A DNA stretch of 64,000 nt from Streptomyces sp. ISL-43 (GCF_018614195.1 NZ_JAGGOT010000055.1:1-64000), one strand, 5' to 3'. Counted from the first letter of the stretch, positions 51,041 through 59,728 are shown. Notes: a model not told the origin generated them from the sequence alone. Made by a program: numbers and translations.

Positions 51041-51556
51041 GTGGCGTTGATGGTGGCACAAGAAGTGCCCACGTCGTCGTGCATGGATGTACGCCATGGT
51101 CCTGCGGGAGTAGGCGAGGCGAGGCACCGGATGCGCGAGCAATTGCGTATCAGCGGGGTGTCCGAATCGGTCGTGGACGATGCCGTACTGATCCTTTCCG
51201 AACTGCTCAGCAATGCCTGCCGACACGGCAGACCGCTGGGCGCGCGGGACATCGGTGACGGAGGGATACGCGCGTCGTGGCGCGTCGACAAGGCGGGGCG
51301 GCTGACGGTCGAGGTCACGGACGGCGGCGGGCCCACCCGCCCGGTCCCGGCCACACCTTCGGTCACCGCGCGAGGCGGGCGGGGGCTGAACATCATCAGC
51401 GCCTTGGCCCTGGACTGGGGTGTCCGGGACGGAGCGGCGGGTGAGGTCACCGTCTGGGTGATCGTCGCCTGTGGGGCCCGGCACGAGGATTTCGCTACGC
51501 GCGTCGCGCCCCCGGCGATCGACTTCGTCTCGGCCTTCGACGATCTGGATCCCTGA
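51041..51556 (+). CDS. RsbW-like ATP-binding regulatory protein
   Basis: 171 residues with a GHKL ATPase fold of the anti-sigma/serine-kinase type. N-box is AVLILSELLSNACRHGRPLG, G1 is VTDGGGP and G2 is ARGGRGLNIISAL. It lacks a histidine-kinase dimerisation domain. The GTG at 51041 follows GGAGG eight bases upstream. The usual partners are anti-anti-sigma factors (STAS proteins) and SigB-type sigma factors; two such sigma genes lie in this window, but no STAS gene is adjacent, so the partner is open. Confidence 0.85.
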   Translation: MALMVAQEVPTSSCMDVRHGPAGVGEARHRMREQLRISGVSESVVDDAVLILSELLSNACRHGRPLGARDIGDGGIRASWRVDKAGRLTVEVTDGGGPTRPVPATPSVTARGGRGLNIISALALDWGVRDGAAGEVTVWVIVACGARHEDFATRVAPPAIDFVSAFDDLDP

Positions 51557-51635
51557 TCCCCAATCCCTGATCACCGATTCACCGATTCACCGATTCACTG
51601 ATCCCTGATCACCGATCACCGATCACCGATCACCG
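51557..51635. repeat. Short tandem repeats after the RsbW-like gene
   Basis: TCACCGAT occurs three times head to tail plus TCAC at 51571-51598, and ATCACCG four times at 51608-51635, with related degenerate units (GATCCCTG, AATCCCTG) before and between. The 7- and 8-base units suggest slippage. Confidence 0.9.
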
Positions 51636-51777
51636 GCCACGAGAAAGCAGATGGCGGCCGTCCGGGAGCGCACGCCGACCGTGCTCCCGGCCGCACCCCA
51701 CCGGCTGCGGCGGTACGAACGGCTAGGCTCGCGCCCAGAGACCCACGCCGTACCGCCGCAACCGGGAGACACCCACG

Positions 51778-52752
51778 ATGGCCAAGAAGCGCCCCGCAGC
51801 GAAGACCGCAAAGCCGCAGCTCAACAACGGTGAGATCCCGGTGGTGGGCGCTCGCGAGCCCTGCCCCTGCGGATCCGGGCGCCGCTACAAGGCCTGCCAC
51901 GGCGCCGCCGCCGCGCACGCCGTCACCGAGCACGTCCGGCGCCCCTTCGAGGGCCTGCCCGGCGAGTGCGACTGGGTGGCGCTGCGCGAGCTCGTCCCCG
52001 CCGCCACCGTGCCGCTCACCCTCAAGGGCGGTCTGCCCGAGGGCGTCCCCTCCGTCACGCTGGTGACCGTACTCCCGCTGGCCTCGCCCGCGCTGCGCCG
52101 CGAGGACGGCTCCGTCCTGCTCGGCCTGCAGAACGAGTCGAGCACCGGTGACCTCTCCCGCGACATGGCCGACACCCTGGAGCGCGCGCTCGCCGCCGAG
52201 CCGGGCACCGCCGTCGAGGCCCGCCGGGTCCCGGCCGAGGGGACCCGACTCCAGGACCTCCTGTCCGCGGACGGCGGTTTCGAGCCGGTTGTACACAGCG
52301 GGTTCGAATTCTGGATTCCGGAAGCGGAGAACGCCCAGAGCGCCTCGCCGGAGGTCGCCGCCTCCCTGGAGCGCGCCAACGCGGCCGCCATCCCGACGGT
52401 CAAGCTGACCGGCGTGGACGCCGCTTACTGGTGCGAGACCCCGGACAAGAACCACCTGCGCTGGGTCATGCCGCACCCCGAGGAGAAGCTGCTCGACGCG
52501 CTCGCGCGTCTGCACGCGGCCGGCACCTCCTCGCTCGGCGAGGGCACCAAGCTCGTCGGTTCCTTCCGCGCGCACGGCCTGATGGTCCCCGTCTGGGACC
52601 TGCCCACCGGGGTCTCGGCGGACGACGTGGAGAAGCCGGCGGCCGAGCTCGCTGAGCGGCTGGCCGTCGCGCTCGCCACGGACGCGCCGCTGACCACGGA
52701 GGAGCGCCGGGCGCGCGGCGGTCTCACCAACCGCCAGGTGACGCTCAGCTGA
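51778..52752 (+). CDS. SEC-C-motif protein (DUF5926 family)
   Basis: 324 residues. Near the N-terminus (about 28-42) the SEC-C zinc motif REPCPCGSGRRYKACHGAAA is visible (CxC then C-H), as found at the C-terminus of SecA, where it binds zinc. The rest matches an actinobacterial family of unknown function. GGLPEGVPSVTLVTVLPLAS and WCETPDKNHLRWVMPHPEEK are typical blocks. It is cytoplasmic. Its position next to a GDPD and an RsbW-like gene does not reveal a role. ATG at 51778. Confidence 0.8.
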   Translation: MAKKRPAAKTAKPQLNNGEIPVVGAREPCPCGSGRRYKACHGAAAAHAVTEHVRRPFEGLPGECDWVALRELVPAATVPLTLKGGLPEGVPSVTLVTVLPLASPALRREDGSVLLGLQNESSTGDLSRDMADTLERALAAEPGTAVEARRVPAEGTRLQDLLSADGGFEPVVHSGFEFWIPEAENAQSASPEVAASLERANAAAIPTVKLTGVDAAYWCETPDKNHLRWVMPHPEEKLLDALARLHAAGTSSLGEGTKLVGSFRAHGLMVPVWDLPTGVSADDVEKPAAELAERLAVALATDAPLTTEERRARGGLTNRQVTLS

Positions 52753-52840
52753 CCGGGGGCCGGGGGCCGTGCGCGGTCCCCCGGCCCGGGGCGGGTCGCA
52801 GGTGCCCGGATACCGGTGACCGGTGTCACAACTCCCGCTA

Positions 52841-52954
52841 ATCGCCTGCAAATCGATGTCTGAATATCAGAGATCGAATTTGCGAACAGGCGATCTCTTG
52901 TTACCGTTCTTGTAGCCCGGTCGCTGGTGCATCCCCCGTCGCCAGCGACCGGGC
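52841..52954 (+). ncRNA. Candidate small RNA: long imperfect hairpin plus terminator
   Basis: ATCGCCTG (52841-52848) pairs with CAGGCGAT (52887-52894), CAAAT with ATTTG, CGAT with ATCG, and TCTGA with TCAGA at the tip, giving a near-continuous A+T-richer hairpin. A 13-bp stem GCCCGGTCGCTGG/CCAGCGACCGGGC at 52915-52954 follows, then CCTTGATTTT, as in an intrinsic terminator. The region lies between convergent genes. The possible -10 TACCGT at 52902-52907 could instead start transcription just before the terminator. Confidence 0.45.
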
Positions 52955-52973
52955 CCTTGATTTTCCGGCGTGT

Positions 52974-53615
52974 TCAACCGTCGCCCGGTGCCGGTGAGTT
53001 GCTCCCGGACCGCAGAAGCAGCGTCCCTTCAGAATCCGGAACTGCAAATTCCGCCACGGCCGAGTAGCCGTCCGGAGTACCCGCCGACGGATCCCTCGGC
53101 GTCTCGCACAGACCCGGCTCGTCTCCCGCGCCGACCGCGCAGCGGATCTGCACCGTCCGCCCCGCCGGCCCCATCACCGTGAGCACCGCGTCGAGCGGAT
53201 GGCCGCTGGTGTTGCGGTAGTAGCTGCGCCCCCACGTCCGCCCCTCGCCGGTCAGCACGCACGTCTGCGCCTCCACCCCCTGGGGGGAGGACACTTCGGG
53301 CCCGCAGTGCGCGTCCGTACGGGGCTGCTCGGACGGACCCGGGCCGGCCGGCGGCCCGGCGGACGCCGGCGTACGCGACCGGCCGGAAGCGGAACTCGCC
53401 TCGGAATCGCCGGATTCACCGGAGTCGGAAGAACCGGGAGAGCCCGAAGAGCCGGAAGAGCCGGGAGAAGAGCGGCCGAGGCCGAACGTGGAGAGCAGCC
53501 CGCCGCCCTTTCCGTCACTCTGACCGGCGAAATCCGGCCCGGCGATCGCTCCCGCCAGCGGGAGCGACAAGATGATCAGCACACCGGCACCGATACCGAT
53601 CAGGCGGAGATTCAT
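52974..53615 (-). CDS. Secreted or membrane-anchored protein with a disordered linker
   Basis: 213 residues. The N-terminus MNLRLIGIGAGVLIILSLPLAGAIAG reads as a signal anchor or signal peptide; the run is described as hydrophobic residues 5-23. A Ser/Gly linker (about 45-105) with SSPGSSGSSGSPGSSDSGES leads to a domain with three Cys (DAHCGPE, AQTCVLT, IRCAVGAG) and GLCETPR that could form two disulfides. TATGTT lies about six bases upstream of the ATG, so the mRNA may be leaderless. Function unknown. Confidence 0.65.
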   Translation of the reverse strand: MNLRLIGIGAGVLIILSLPLAGAIAGPDFAGQSDGKGGGLLSTFGLGRSSPGSSGSSGSPGSSDSGESGDSEASSASGRSRTPASAGPPAGPGPSEQPRTDAHCGPEVSSPQGVEAQTCVLTGEGRTWGRSYYRNTSGHPLDAVLTVMGPAGRTVQIRCAVGAGDEPGLCETPRDPSAGTPDGYSAVAEFAVPDSEGTLLLRSGSNSPAPGDG

Positions 53616-53716
53616 TCGCCGAACATAGCGACGCGGGAATGGGGCGCGGAGATCCCCGCGCCCAATTCCCCTGGAAACTCGTCCCGCTGGCACCCGTACG
53701 AGTGATCCGTCAGCGC

Positions 53717-53800
53717 CGAAGGCCCGTCCACGAAGGGCCGTCCACGAAGGGCCGTCCACCAAGGCCGGTACCCGAAGGCCCGTACCCGAAGGTCAGTACG
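53717..53800. repeat. Six tandem 14-bp repeats
   Basis: Units starting at 53717, 53731, 53745, 53759, 53773 and 53787 share CGAAGG-CCGTCCA or CGAAGG-CCGTACC. The last unit carries the stop codon and last codons of the primase-like gene on the reverse strand. Confidence 0.9.
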
Positions 53801-54491
53801 CGAGCCTGCTGCCGCCGCCCGGCGCCCCTGTGCTCGCCTCGACCAGCGCGTCCACGACCGCCTCCACCTCCGGCAGCCAGACCTCCCCGGCCGCCGCCGG
53901 CTCGCGCTCCCACCGCACTTGGCCGCCGCCGATCGCGGCCGAGGGCGGCAGCAGCAGGTAGCCGCCGTCACCGTGGAAGCGCAGCGAGGAGGGCACGTGG
54001 TCCTTGGCGTACAGGAGTTCGCCGAGCCGCTCCAGCGAGTACGGCGCCACCAGCAGCGACCACCGCGTGGGCGTGGCGACCACCGGCCCGAGCCGCATGC
54101 CCTGCGCGTCCAGTCGTACGAGGGCACGCGCGGCCGCGGCTGCGGGCAGGCTCACGGCGCAGGGCGCGGTCCCGCCGGTGGCCAGCAGGACCGGGGCGGA
54201 TGCCCGGTTGGCCCACCACCAGGCCACCATCCGGGGGTCGGTGGTGGCCGCGAGGAGCCCGGGGTCGAAGGGATGCGCGCCGGGTACGACGCAGTCGGGG
54301 TCGGGGCAGGCGCACCGGGAGCTGTCGGCGCCGGAGCGCCCGACGCCCGGCAGTACGGGCCACCGCCATGTGGCGGCGCAGGTGAGCGCCGCGTCGAGCA
54401 GGGCGGGCTCGTCGCCCTGCGGCGGGGCGGGGCGCAGGGATCGCAAGCGATTGCGGAGCCGCTGGAGACGCCTTCCGAGGATCTCGCGCAT
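53793..54491 (-). CDS. Bifunctional DNA primase/polymerase-like protein
   Basis: 232 residues. The N-terminal basic region MREILGRRLQRLRNRLRSLR leads to a prim-pol-like domain with a Cys-rich loop CACPDPDCVVPGAHPFDPGL. RMVAWWWANRASAPVLLATG and HGDGGYLLLPPSA follow. The family (N-terminal domain of prim/pol proteins) is common in actinobacteria without helicase partners. The active-site acidic pair is not obvious, so activity is uncertain. The ATG at 54491 excludes a poorly conserved upstream extension. Its 3' end runs into the tandem repeats. Confidence 0.75.
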   Translation of the reverse strand: MREILGRRLQRLRNRLRSLRPAPPQGDEPALLDAALTCAATWRWPVLPGVGRSGADSSRCACPDPDCVVPGAHPFDPGLLAATTDPRMVAWWWANRASAPVLLATGGTAPCAVSLPAAAAARALVRLDAQGMRLGPVVATPTRWSLLVAPYSLERLGELLYAKDHVPSSLRFHGDGGYLLLPPSAAIGGGQVRWEREPAAAGEVWLPEVEAVVDALVEASTGAPGGGSRLAY

Positions 54492-54909
54492 GAGCGCTCG
54501 TTCCTTTCCGTTGAACGCCGAGGGCCACATCACACCACGTAAGCGGTGTTTCACCACACGTACACGTTTCGCGCCACTGTCCACCTGAAGCAGGTTCACA
54601 CGCTTCGTGCAGTTTTCTTACGGGTCCATGGAACGTCCGGCGGGGCGGAACGCGACCCGGGTCGCGACCCCTGGCCGGGGTGGGAACGGCCGTCGTCGAT
54701 GGGGACGACGGGACGCGCCGGACGGTTCCCGGCGGGTGCCGGAGTGCGCCAACTGTCCCCGGTTGCCACCGATTACGTACCCGGACCGGCTGGCGGACCC
54801 GCCCAGTCGACCGCAAAAACCGTCCGCTTCCCGCATTTTCCGGCCAAGTTCTAGCCTCGACCGAACAGTGAGTTGCCGTCCCACGGACACCAGGATTCCC
54901 ACCTGGGCA
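54492..54909. other. Gene-free divergent promoter region with a 16-bp palindrome
   Basis: 418 bases between the reverse-strand primase and the forward phosphatase gene. A perfect 16-base palindrome, CGCGACCCGGGTCGCG (54651-54666), is a candidate operator. A relatively A+T-rich part (54535-54625) and a second near 54940 may hold promoters. Confidence 0.55.
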
Positions 54910-56517
54910 ATGCTGGACATCGCTCCTTGTGTGCGTGTAGATGTGGATTCATTGATGGCGGCGCAGCATGATCTGGGGGTTTGCGATGCTATATGGCGAA
55001 TCGCACCAGCTGGAAAGGCGGACGCCATGAGCGCCCCGCATTTGCCGAAAGTGGCTGGAATCGATCCAGCAGTCACAGCATCCCCGCACACTGTGGCGCC
55101 CGCACCGGCGCCCACGTCCCCGTCCACTCCCACGTCCACGCCCGCGCGCACGGCCCACGCTCCGGCGCCGGCCCCCGCCGCGAGCTCGGTCATCCAGGAC
55201 CGCCTGGCGGGCATGGTCTCCGACCTCACCACCCTCCACGAACTCACCGAGCGGCTCGCCCGCGCCACTGACCTCGCCTCTTCCCTCCAGGAGTTCCTGC
55301 GCGCCGGAGCTGCCCTCGTCGGCGCCCGGCGGGGACTGATCGTCCTGGAGCCCTCCGACGGCCTCGGCCCCACCACCACGATCGGCCTCGGCCTCGGCCA
55401 CGCCGACCTCGGCCACATCGAGACGGTGCCGCGCAGCGCCACCTCCTACGGCCGCATCCTCGACGGACTTCCCGACGCCCACGGCGGCTCCGACGTGCTC
55501 CCCGAACCCGGCACGGCCCCCGGTTCCGGGGGATACGCCGCCCCCGTCGACCCCCGCCACCGCGAGGTCGCCGCCCGCCTCGGCTTCGCCGCCAGCTACG
55601 CGCTGCCGCTGACCGCCGAGGCCACCGGACGGCTCGGCGCGGCCGTCTGGCTCTACGACGAACAGGCGGAACCCAGCGACCGCCAGCGCGACCTGGTAGG
55701 GCTGTACGTCCGGCACGCCGCCGAGCACCTGGCCCGCATGGTGGAGGTGGAACGCTCCCGCTGCGACCTGGCCACCGTCGCCGAGGAACTGCTGCCCAGC
55801 CGGCTCCCCCGGATCTCCGGGGTCCAGCTCGCCGCCCGGCACCACACCGGTCCGCGCGGCGGCGGCGACTGGTACGACGCACTGCCGCTGCCGGAGGGCG
55901 CCCTCGGGCTGGCCGTCGGCTCGGTCACCGGCTCCGGCCCGAGCGCCGTCGCCGCGATGGGCCGGCTGCGGGCCTCTCTGCGCGCGTACGCCGTCATGGA
56001 GGGCGAGGACCCCGTCGCCGTCCTGTCCGACCTGGAGCTGCTGCTGCGCCTGACCGAGCCCGCGCGCTCGGCGACCGCGCTCTTCGCGTACTGCGAGCCC
56101 GCCGGGAGCCCCGGCTCGGGCGGCCGGGGGAGGAAGCTCATCCTGGCCGGCGCGGGTCACACGCCGCCGCTGCTGATCGGCGAGCGCCGCACCGAGTACG
56201 TGGAGACCACGCTCTCCGCGCCGCTGGGCATGCTGTCCTGCTGGGAGGCGCCGAGCGTGGAGATCGAGCCCGCGCCCGGAGAAACGGTGCTGCTGTACAC
56301 GGACGGGCTGCTCCGGCGTACCGGCGACCCCATGGACCGGGCCTACGCACGGCTGCACGCCGCGGCCGCGGGCATTCCCCGTAGCGCCCGCGAGGACCCG
56401 GCCGCCATCTGCGACCACATCCTGCGGACCGTGCTGCCCGAGGGCGACACGGCCGCCGCCGGACCGCAGGGCGGCGCCGACGAGGACATCGTGCTGCTCG
56501 CGGCCCGGTTCGAGTGA
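54910..56517 (+). CDS. GAF-PP2C (SpoIIE/RsbU-type) protein phosphatase
   Basis: About 535 residues. The N-terminus MLDIAPCVRVDVDSLMAAQH is followed by a Pro/Thr linker, a GAF-like domain (about 95-270) and a SpoIIE-type PP2C phosphatase domain (about 285-530). The latter has LAARHHTGPRGGGDWYDALP, with the metal-binding GGDWYD, and ETVLLYTDGLLRR. Such phosphatases dephosphorylate anti-anti-sigma factors in partner-switching networks. Two RsbW-like proteins are encoded nearby (51041 and 58190). Start uncertain: ATG at 54910; an internal ATG at 55027 has a better ribosome site. Confidence 0.85.
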   Translation: MLDIAPCVRVDVDSLMAAQHDLGVCDAIWRIAPAGKADAMSAPHLPKVAGIDPAVTASPHTVAPAPAPTSPSTPTSTPARTAHAPAPAPAASSVIQDRLAGMVSDLTTLHELTERLARATDLASSLQEFLRAGAALVGARRGLIVLEPSDGLGPTTTIGLGLGHADLGHIETVPRSATSYGRILDGLPDAHGGSDVLPEPGTAPGSGGYAAPVDPRHREVAARLGFAASYALPLTAEATGRLGAAVWLYDEQAEPSDRQRDLVGLYVRHAAEHLARMVEVERSRCDLATVAEELLPSRLPRISGVQLAARHHTGPRGGGDWYDALPLPEGALGLAVGSVTGSGPSAVAAMGRLRASLRAYAVMEGEDPVAVLSDLELLLRLTEPARSATALFAYCEPAGSPGSGGRGRKLILAGAGHTPPLLIGERRTEYVETTLSAPLGMLSCWEAPSVEIEPAPGETVLLYTDGLLRRTGDPMDRAYARLHAAAAGIPRSAREDPAAICDHILRTVLPEGDTAAAGPQGGADEDIVLLAARFE

Positions 56518-56658
56518 GGCGGCCGGACAGGGCGGAGGGGCTGGGTCGAGTGACCCGGTTTGGCTGATTTGTCACACGGCCCGCCGGGCGCCGTCCGCTC
56601 ACACATACGATGGATGAGGTCCATACCCGGTCCGTGTCCGTCGTACTGAGGAGAAGAC

Positions 56659-58125
56659 GTGGCTGACGAGCTCACCCCGGAGACCCCGGAAGAAGAGCAG
56701 CCCAAGAAGAAGCACAAGCAGCGCAAGAACGGGCTGTACCCGGGCGTCAGCGAGGAGCTCGCGGAGAGCATGCGCACCGGCTGGGCCGACACCGAGCTGC
56801 ACGGACTGGAGCCGATCGCCCAGGCCGCGCACACCGCCGCCCGCCGCTCCGCGCTGTCCGAGCGCTTCCCCGGCGAGCGCCTCGTCGTCCCCGCCGGCCG
56901 GCTGAAGACCCGCTCGAACGACACCGAGTACCCCTTCCGCGCGTCCACCGAGTACGCGTACCTCACCGGCGACCAGACCGAGAACGGCGTCCTGGTCCTG
57001 GAGCCCGCGGGCGTGAGCGGCCACACCGCCACCGTCTACCTGCTGCCCCGCTCAGACCGCGAGAACGGCGAGTTCTGGCTCTCCGGCAGTGGCGAGCTGT
57101 GGGTCGGCCGCCGCCACTCCCTCACCGAGGCCGAGCAGCTCCTGGGCATCCCCGCCAAGGACGTCCGCAAGCTCTCCGAGGAGCTGGCCGAGGCCGAGGG
57201 TCCGGTCCGCGCCGTCCGCGGCCACGACTCCGTCATCGAGGCCGCCCTGACCGACAAGGTCACCAAGGAGCGCGACGAGGAACTGCGCGTCTACCTCTCC
57301 GAGGCCCGCGCCGTGAAGGACGCGTTCGAGATCGGCGAGCTGCAGAAGGCCGTCGACTCCACCGTCCGCGGCTTCGAGGACGTCGTGAAGGTGCTCGACA
57401 AGGCCGAGGCCACCTCCGAGCGCTACATCGAGGGCACGTTCTTCCTGCGCGCCCGCGTCGAGGGCAACGACGTCGGCTACGGCTCCATCTGCGCCGCCGG
57501 CCCGCACGCCTGCACCCTGCACTGGGTCCGCAACGACGGCGACGTCCGCTCCGGCGACCTGCTGCTGCTCGACGCCGGCGTGGAGACGCACTCCCTCTAC
57601 ACCGCCGACGTCACGCGCACGCTGCCGATCAACGGCACGTACACCGACATCCAGCGCAAGATCTACGACGCGGTGTACGCGTCCCAGGAAGCCGGCATCG
57701 CCGCCGTCAAGCCGGGGGCGAAGTTCCGCGACTTCCACGACGCCTCGCAGCACGTGCTCGCCGAGAAGCTCGTCGAGTGGGGCCTGCTGGAGGGCCCGGT
57801 CGAGCGCGTCCTGGAGCTCGGCCTGCAGCGCCGCTGGACCCTGCACGGCACCGGCCACATGCTCGGCATGGACGTCCACGACTGCGCCGCCGCGCGCACC
57901 GAGGCGTACGTGGACGGCACGCTGGAGCCGGGCATGTGCCTGACGGTCGAGCCCGGTCTGTACTTCCAGGCCGACGACCTGACCGTGCCCGAGGAGTACC
58001 GCGGCATCGGCGTCCGGATCGAGGACGACATCCTCGTCACCGAGGACGGCAACCGGAACATGTCTGCCGGTCTGCCCCGCACCTCCGACGACGTCGAGGC
58101 GTGGATGGCCCGGCTCAAGGGCTGA
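56659..58125 (+). CDS. Xaa-Pro aminopeptidase (M24B)
   Basis: 488 residues. The N-terminal domain (EYPFRASTEYAYLTGDQTEN) precedes a pita-bread metallopeptidase. Metal ligands are in LLLLDAGVETHSLYTADVTR (two Asp), LHGTGHMLGMDVHDCA (His), LTVEPGLYF (Glu) and GIGVRIEDDILVTEDG (Glu). It releases N-terminal residues next to proline. A 23-bp-arm palindromic terminator follows directly. GTG at 56659 follows GGAGAAG. Confidence 0.92.
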   Translation: MADELTPETPEEEQPKKKHKQRKNGLYPGVSEELAESMRTGWADTELHGLEPIAQAAHTAARRSALSERFPGERLVVPAGRLKTRSNDTEYPFRASTEYAYLTGDQTENGVLVLEPAGVSGHTATVYLLPRSDRENGEFWLSGSGELWVGRRHSLTEAEQLLGIPAKDVRKLSEELAEAEGPVRAVRGHDSVIEAALTDKVTKERDEELRVYLSEARAVKDAFEIGELQKAVDSTVRGFEDVVKVLDKAEATSERYIEGTFFLRARVEGNDVGYGSICAAGPHACTLHWVRNDGDVRSGDLLLLDAGVETHSLYTADVTRTLPINGTYTDIQRKIYDAVYASQEAGIAAVKPGAKFRDFHDASQHVLAEKLVEWGLLEGPVERVLELGLQRRWTLHGTGHMLGMDVHDCAAARTEAYVDGTLEPGMCLTVEPGLYFQADDLTVPEEYRGIGVRIEDDILVTEDGNRNMSAGLPRTSDDVEAWMARLKG

Positions 58126-58143
58126 CCCGTCCGCTGATCGCTC

Positions 58144-58189
58144 ACGTGCCGATGGGCGGGACCCGTACGGGTCCCGCCCATCGGCACGT
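58144..58189. terminator. Bidirectional terminator: 46-bp perfect palindrome
   Basis: The two 23-base halves (58144-58166 and 58167-58189) are exact reverse complements with no spacer. It lies between the convergent stops of the aminopeptidase (58125) and the RsbW-like gene (58190-58192). Confidence 0.92.
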
Positions 58190-58648
58190 CTACGACACCT
58201 TCAGCAGCGAGTCGTCACGCCACTTCAGCATCTTGTCGAAGCTCACCACGGCTCCCCGGCCCGGCCGGTTGCGGAAGCGGACGTGGTCGGCGAGTTCCGC
58301 GATCAGGTGCATGCCCCGGCCGTGCTCGGCCAGGGAGGGTCTGCGGCGGTCCACCGTCGCGGGCGGGAAACCGGGACCCGAATCGCTCACCTCGATGCGG
58401 CAGCGGTCCCCGTCCAGATAGGCCGTGACGTGGTACGCCCCGGTCTCGTCCGGGGCGCCCGCACGCGCGGCGGCTTCGCGGCCACCGTGCTCCACAGCGT
58501 TCGCGCAGGCCTCGCTCAGCGCCACCGACAGGTCGAAGGAGATGTCCGGGTCCACCCCCGCGGTCTCCATCGTCCCCAGGAGCAGCCGCCTGGCGAAGGG
58601 CACACTCGCTGCTTCGCGCCTCAAGTGGAGAGACCACCAGATGCTCAT
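58190..58648 (-). CDS. RsbW-like ATP-binding regulatory protein
   Basis: 152 residues of the GHKL anti-sigma-kinase type. N-box is DLSVALSEACANAVEHGGRE, G1 is EVSDSGPGFPP and G2 is LAEHGRGMHLIAELADHVRF. The N-terminus MSIWWSLHLRREAASVPFAR is typical of a conserved Streptomyces member. The ATG at 58648 is used; an in-frame GTG at 58666 is possible. With the SpoIIE-type phosphatase at 54910 it could form a partner-switching pair, although the usual STAS protein is not encoded here. Confidence 0.85.
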   Translation of the reverse strand: MSIWWSLHLRREAASVPFARRLLLGTMETAGVDPDISFDLSVALSEACANAVEHGGREAAARAGAPDETGAYHVTAYLDGDRCRIEVSDSGPGFPPATVDRRRPSLAEHGRGMHLIAELADHVRFRNRPGRGAVVSFDKMLKWRDDSLLKVS

Positions 58649-58906
58649 ACCGTTACCTATTGCCACCCTGGGTGCCGAGTAAGCCCCCGGGGCCCGACAG
58701 AGCCCTCGTTCGGCCGATGCGGCGCTCCCGGGCAGCGGTGTATGCGGCGGTATGGGCGACGGTGGGCGGGGCCGTACGGACGCCGGCGCGACCGACACCC
58801 GAGGGGAAGCCGGGGCTCCGGCCGCGGTGTCCGGGCGCGGGAACGCAAACTATCCTGCGCACCTGCCGTATGAGGCGCCTAAGCCCAGTGCGATGATGAC
58901 CCGGCC

Positions 58907-59728
58907 ATGACTGCCCCCCACGCGACGCAGGCCGGACCCGGCCTCAGGCTGATCCGGGCCGCGGTGTTCACCGCGGTCTGTGTCGTGCTGTCCGCGGCCG
59001 GGCACGCACTGGCCTCCTGCGCGACGGTCCCCTGGTGGTCGCTCTGCGCGGGCTTCCTCGCCGTCTTCGCGGTCGCGGCCCCGCTCGCGGGCCGCCGCCG
59101 CTCGCTCCCCGGCATCGCCGCCGGGCTGGCGGTCGGACAGCTCACGCTCCACACGGTGTTCGGCCTCGGCCAGCACGGCGCCGCGGCCCCGGCGGGCGGC
59201 GCCGGCACCTCGGACACCTCGCTCGCGGAGCTCGCGGCCCAACTGGTGTGCGGGGGCAACTCCGTGCCCATCGCGCCGGCGGAAGCCCGCCGGATCCTGG
59301 AGAGCGCCGGCCTGGACCCCGCCGCCCTGGCCGCGCAGGCCGAGGCGCAGGGCACCCTCGCGCACGCCCACACGGGCCAGGGCCTCATCGAACCGGCCAC
59401 GGGGCTGGTCGGGCTGTTCAGCCCGGCCATGCTGCTCGGCCACCTGCTGGCGGCGCTCGCCGCCGGCTGGCTGCTCGGGCGCGGCGACGCCGCGCTGTTC
59501 CGCCTCCTCGAACTGTCCAGGCTCTCCGCCGAAGCCGGCCCGGTGCGCCCGCTGCGTGCCGCGCTGGCCTACGTACGGGCCCTCGGCGCCGGGCTCCCGG
59601 GCACGCCGGCCCGTACCCGCCGGACGGCGCGGGCCGCCGCCGGACCGGCCGCCTCCACCGGCCGGGACTCGCTCCAGCACACGGTGATCAGGCGCGGGCC
59701 GCCCTCGGCGCTCGCCCTCGCAGCCTGA
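58907..59728 (+). CDS. Polytopic membrane protein upstream of the copper operon
   Basis: 273 residues with about five predicted helices (AAVFTAVCVVLSAAGHALAS, WWSLCAGFLAVFAVAAPLAG, LLGHLLAALAAGWLLG). His and Met-poor loops contain HTVFGLGQHGAAAPAGGAGT and GTLAHAHTGQGL. It resembles proteins encoded ahead of YcnI/SCO genes in Streptomyces, so a role in copper handling is guessed from position. The next gene begins 109 bases downstream. ATG at 58907. Confidence 0.75.
   Translation: MTAPHATQAGPGLRLIRAAVFTAVCVVLSAAGHALASCATVPWWSLCAGFLAVFAVAAPLAGRRRSLPGIAAGLAVGQLTLHTVFGLGQHGAAAPAGGAGTSDTSLAELAAQLVCGGNSVPIAPAEARRILESAGLDPAALAAQAEAQGTLAHAHTGQGLIEPATGLVGLFSPAMLLGHLLAALAAGWLLGRGDAALFRLLELSRLSAEAGPVRPLRAALAYVRALGAGLPGTPARTRRTARAAAGPAASTGRDSLQHTVIRRGPPSALALAA

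Noticed and set aside
52915..52954. 6C RNA family member
   Set aside because: The loop holds only five consecutive C residues and the first hairpin has no C-rich loop, so it does not fit the two C-rich loops of that family.
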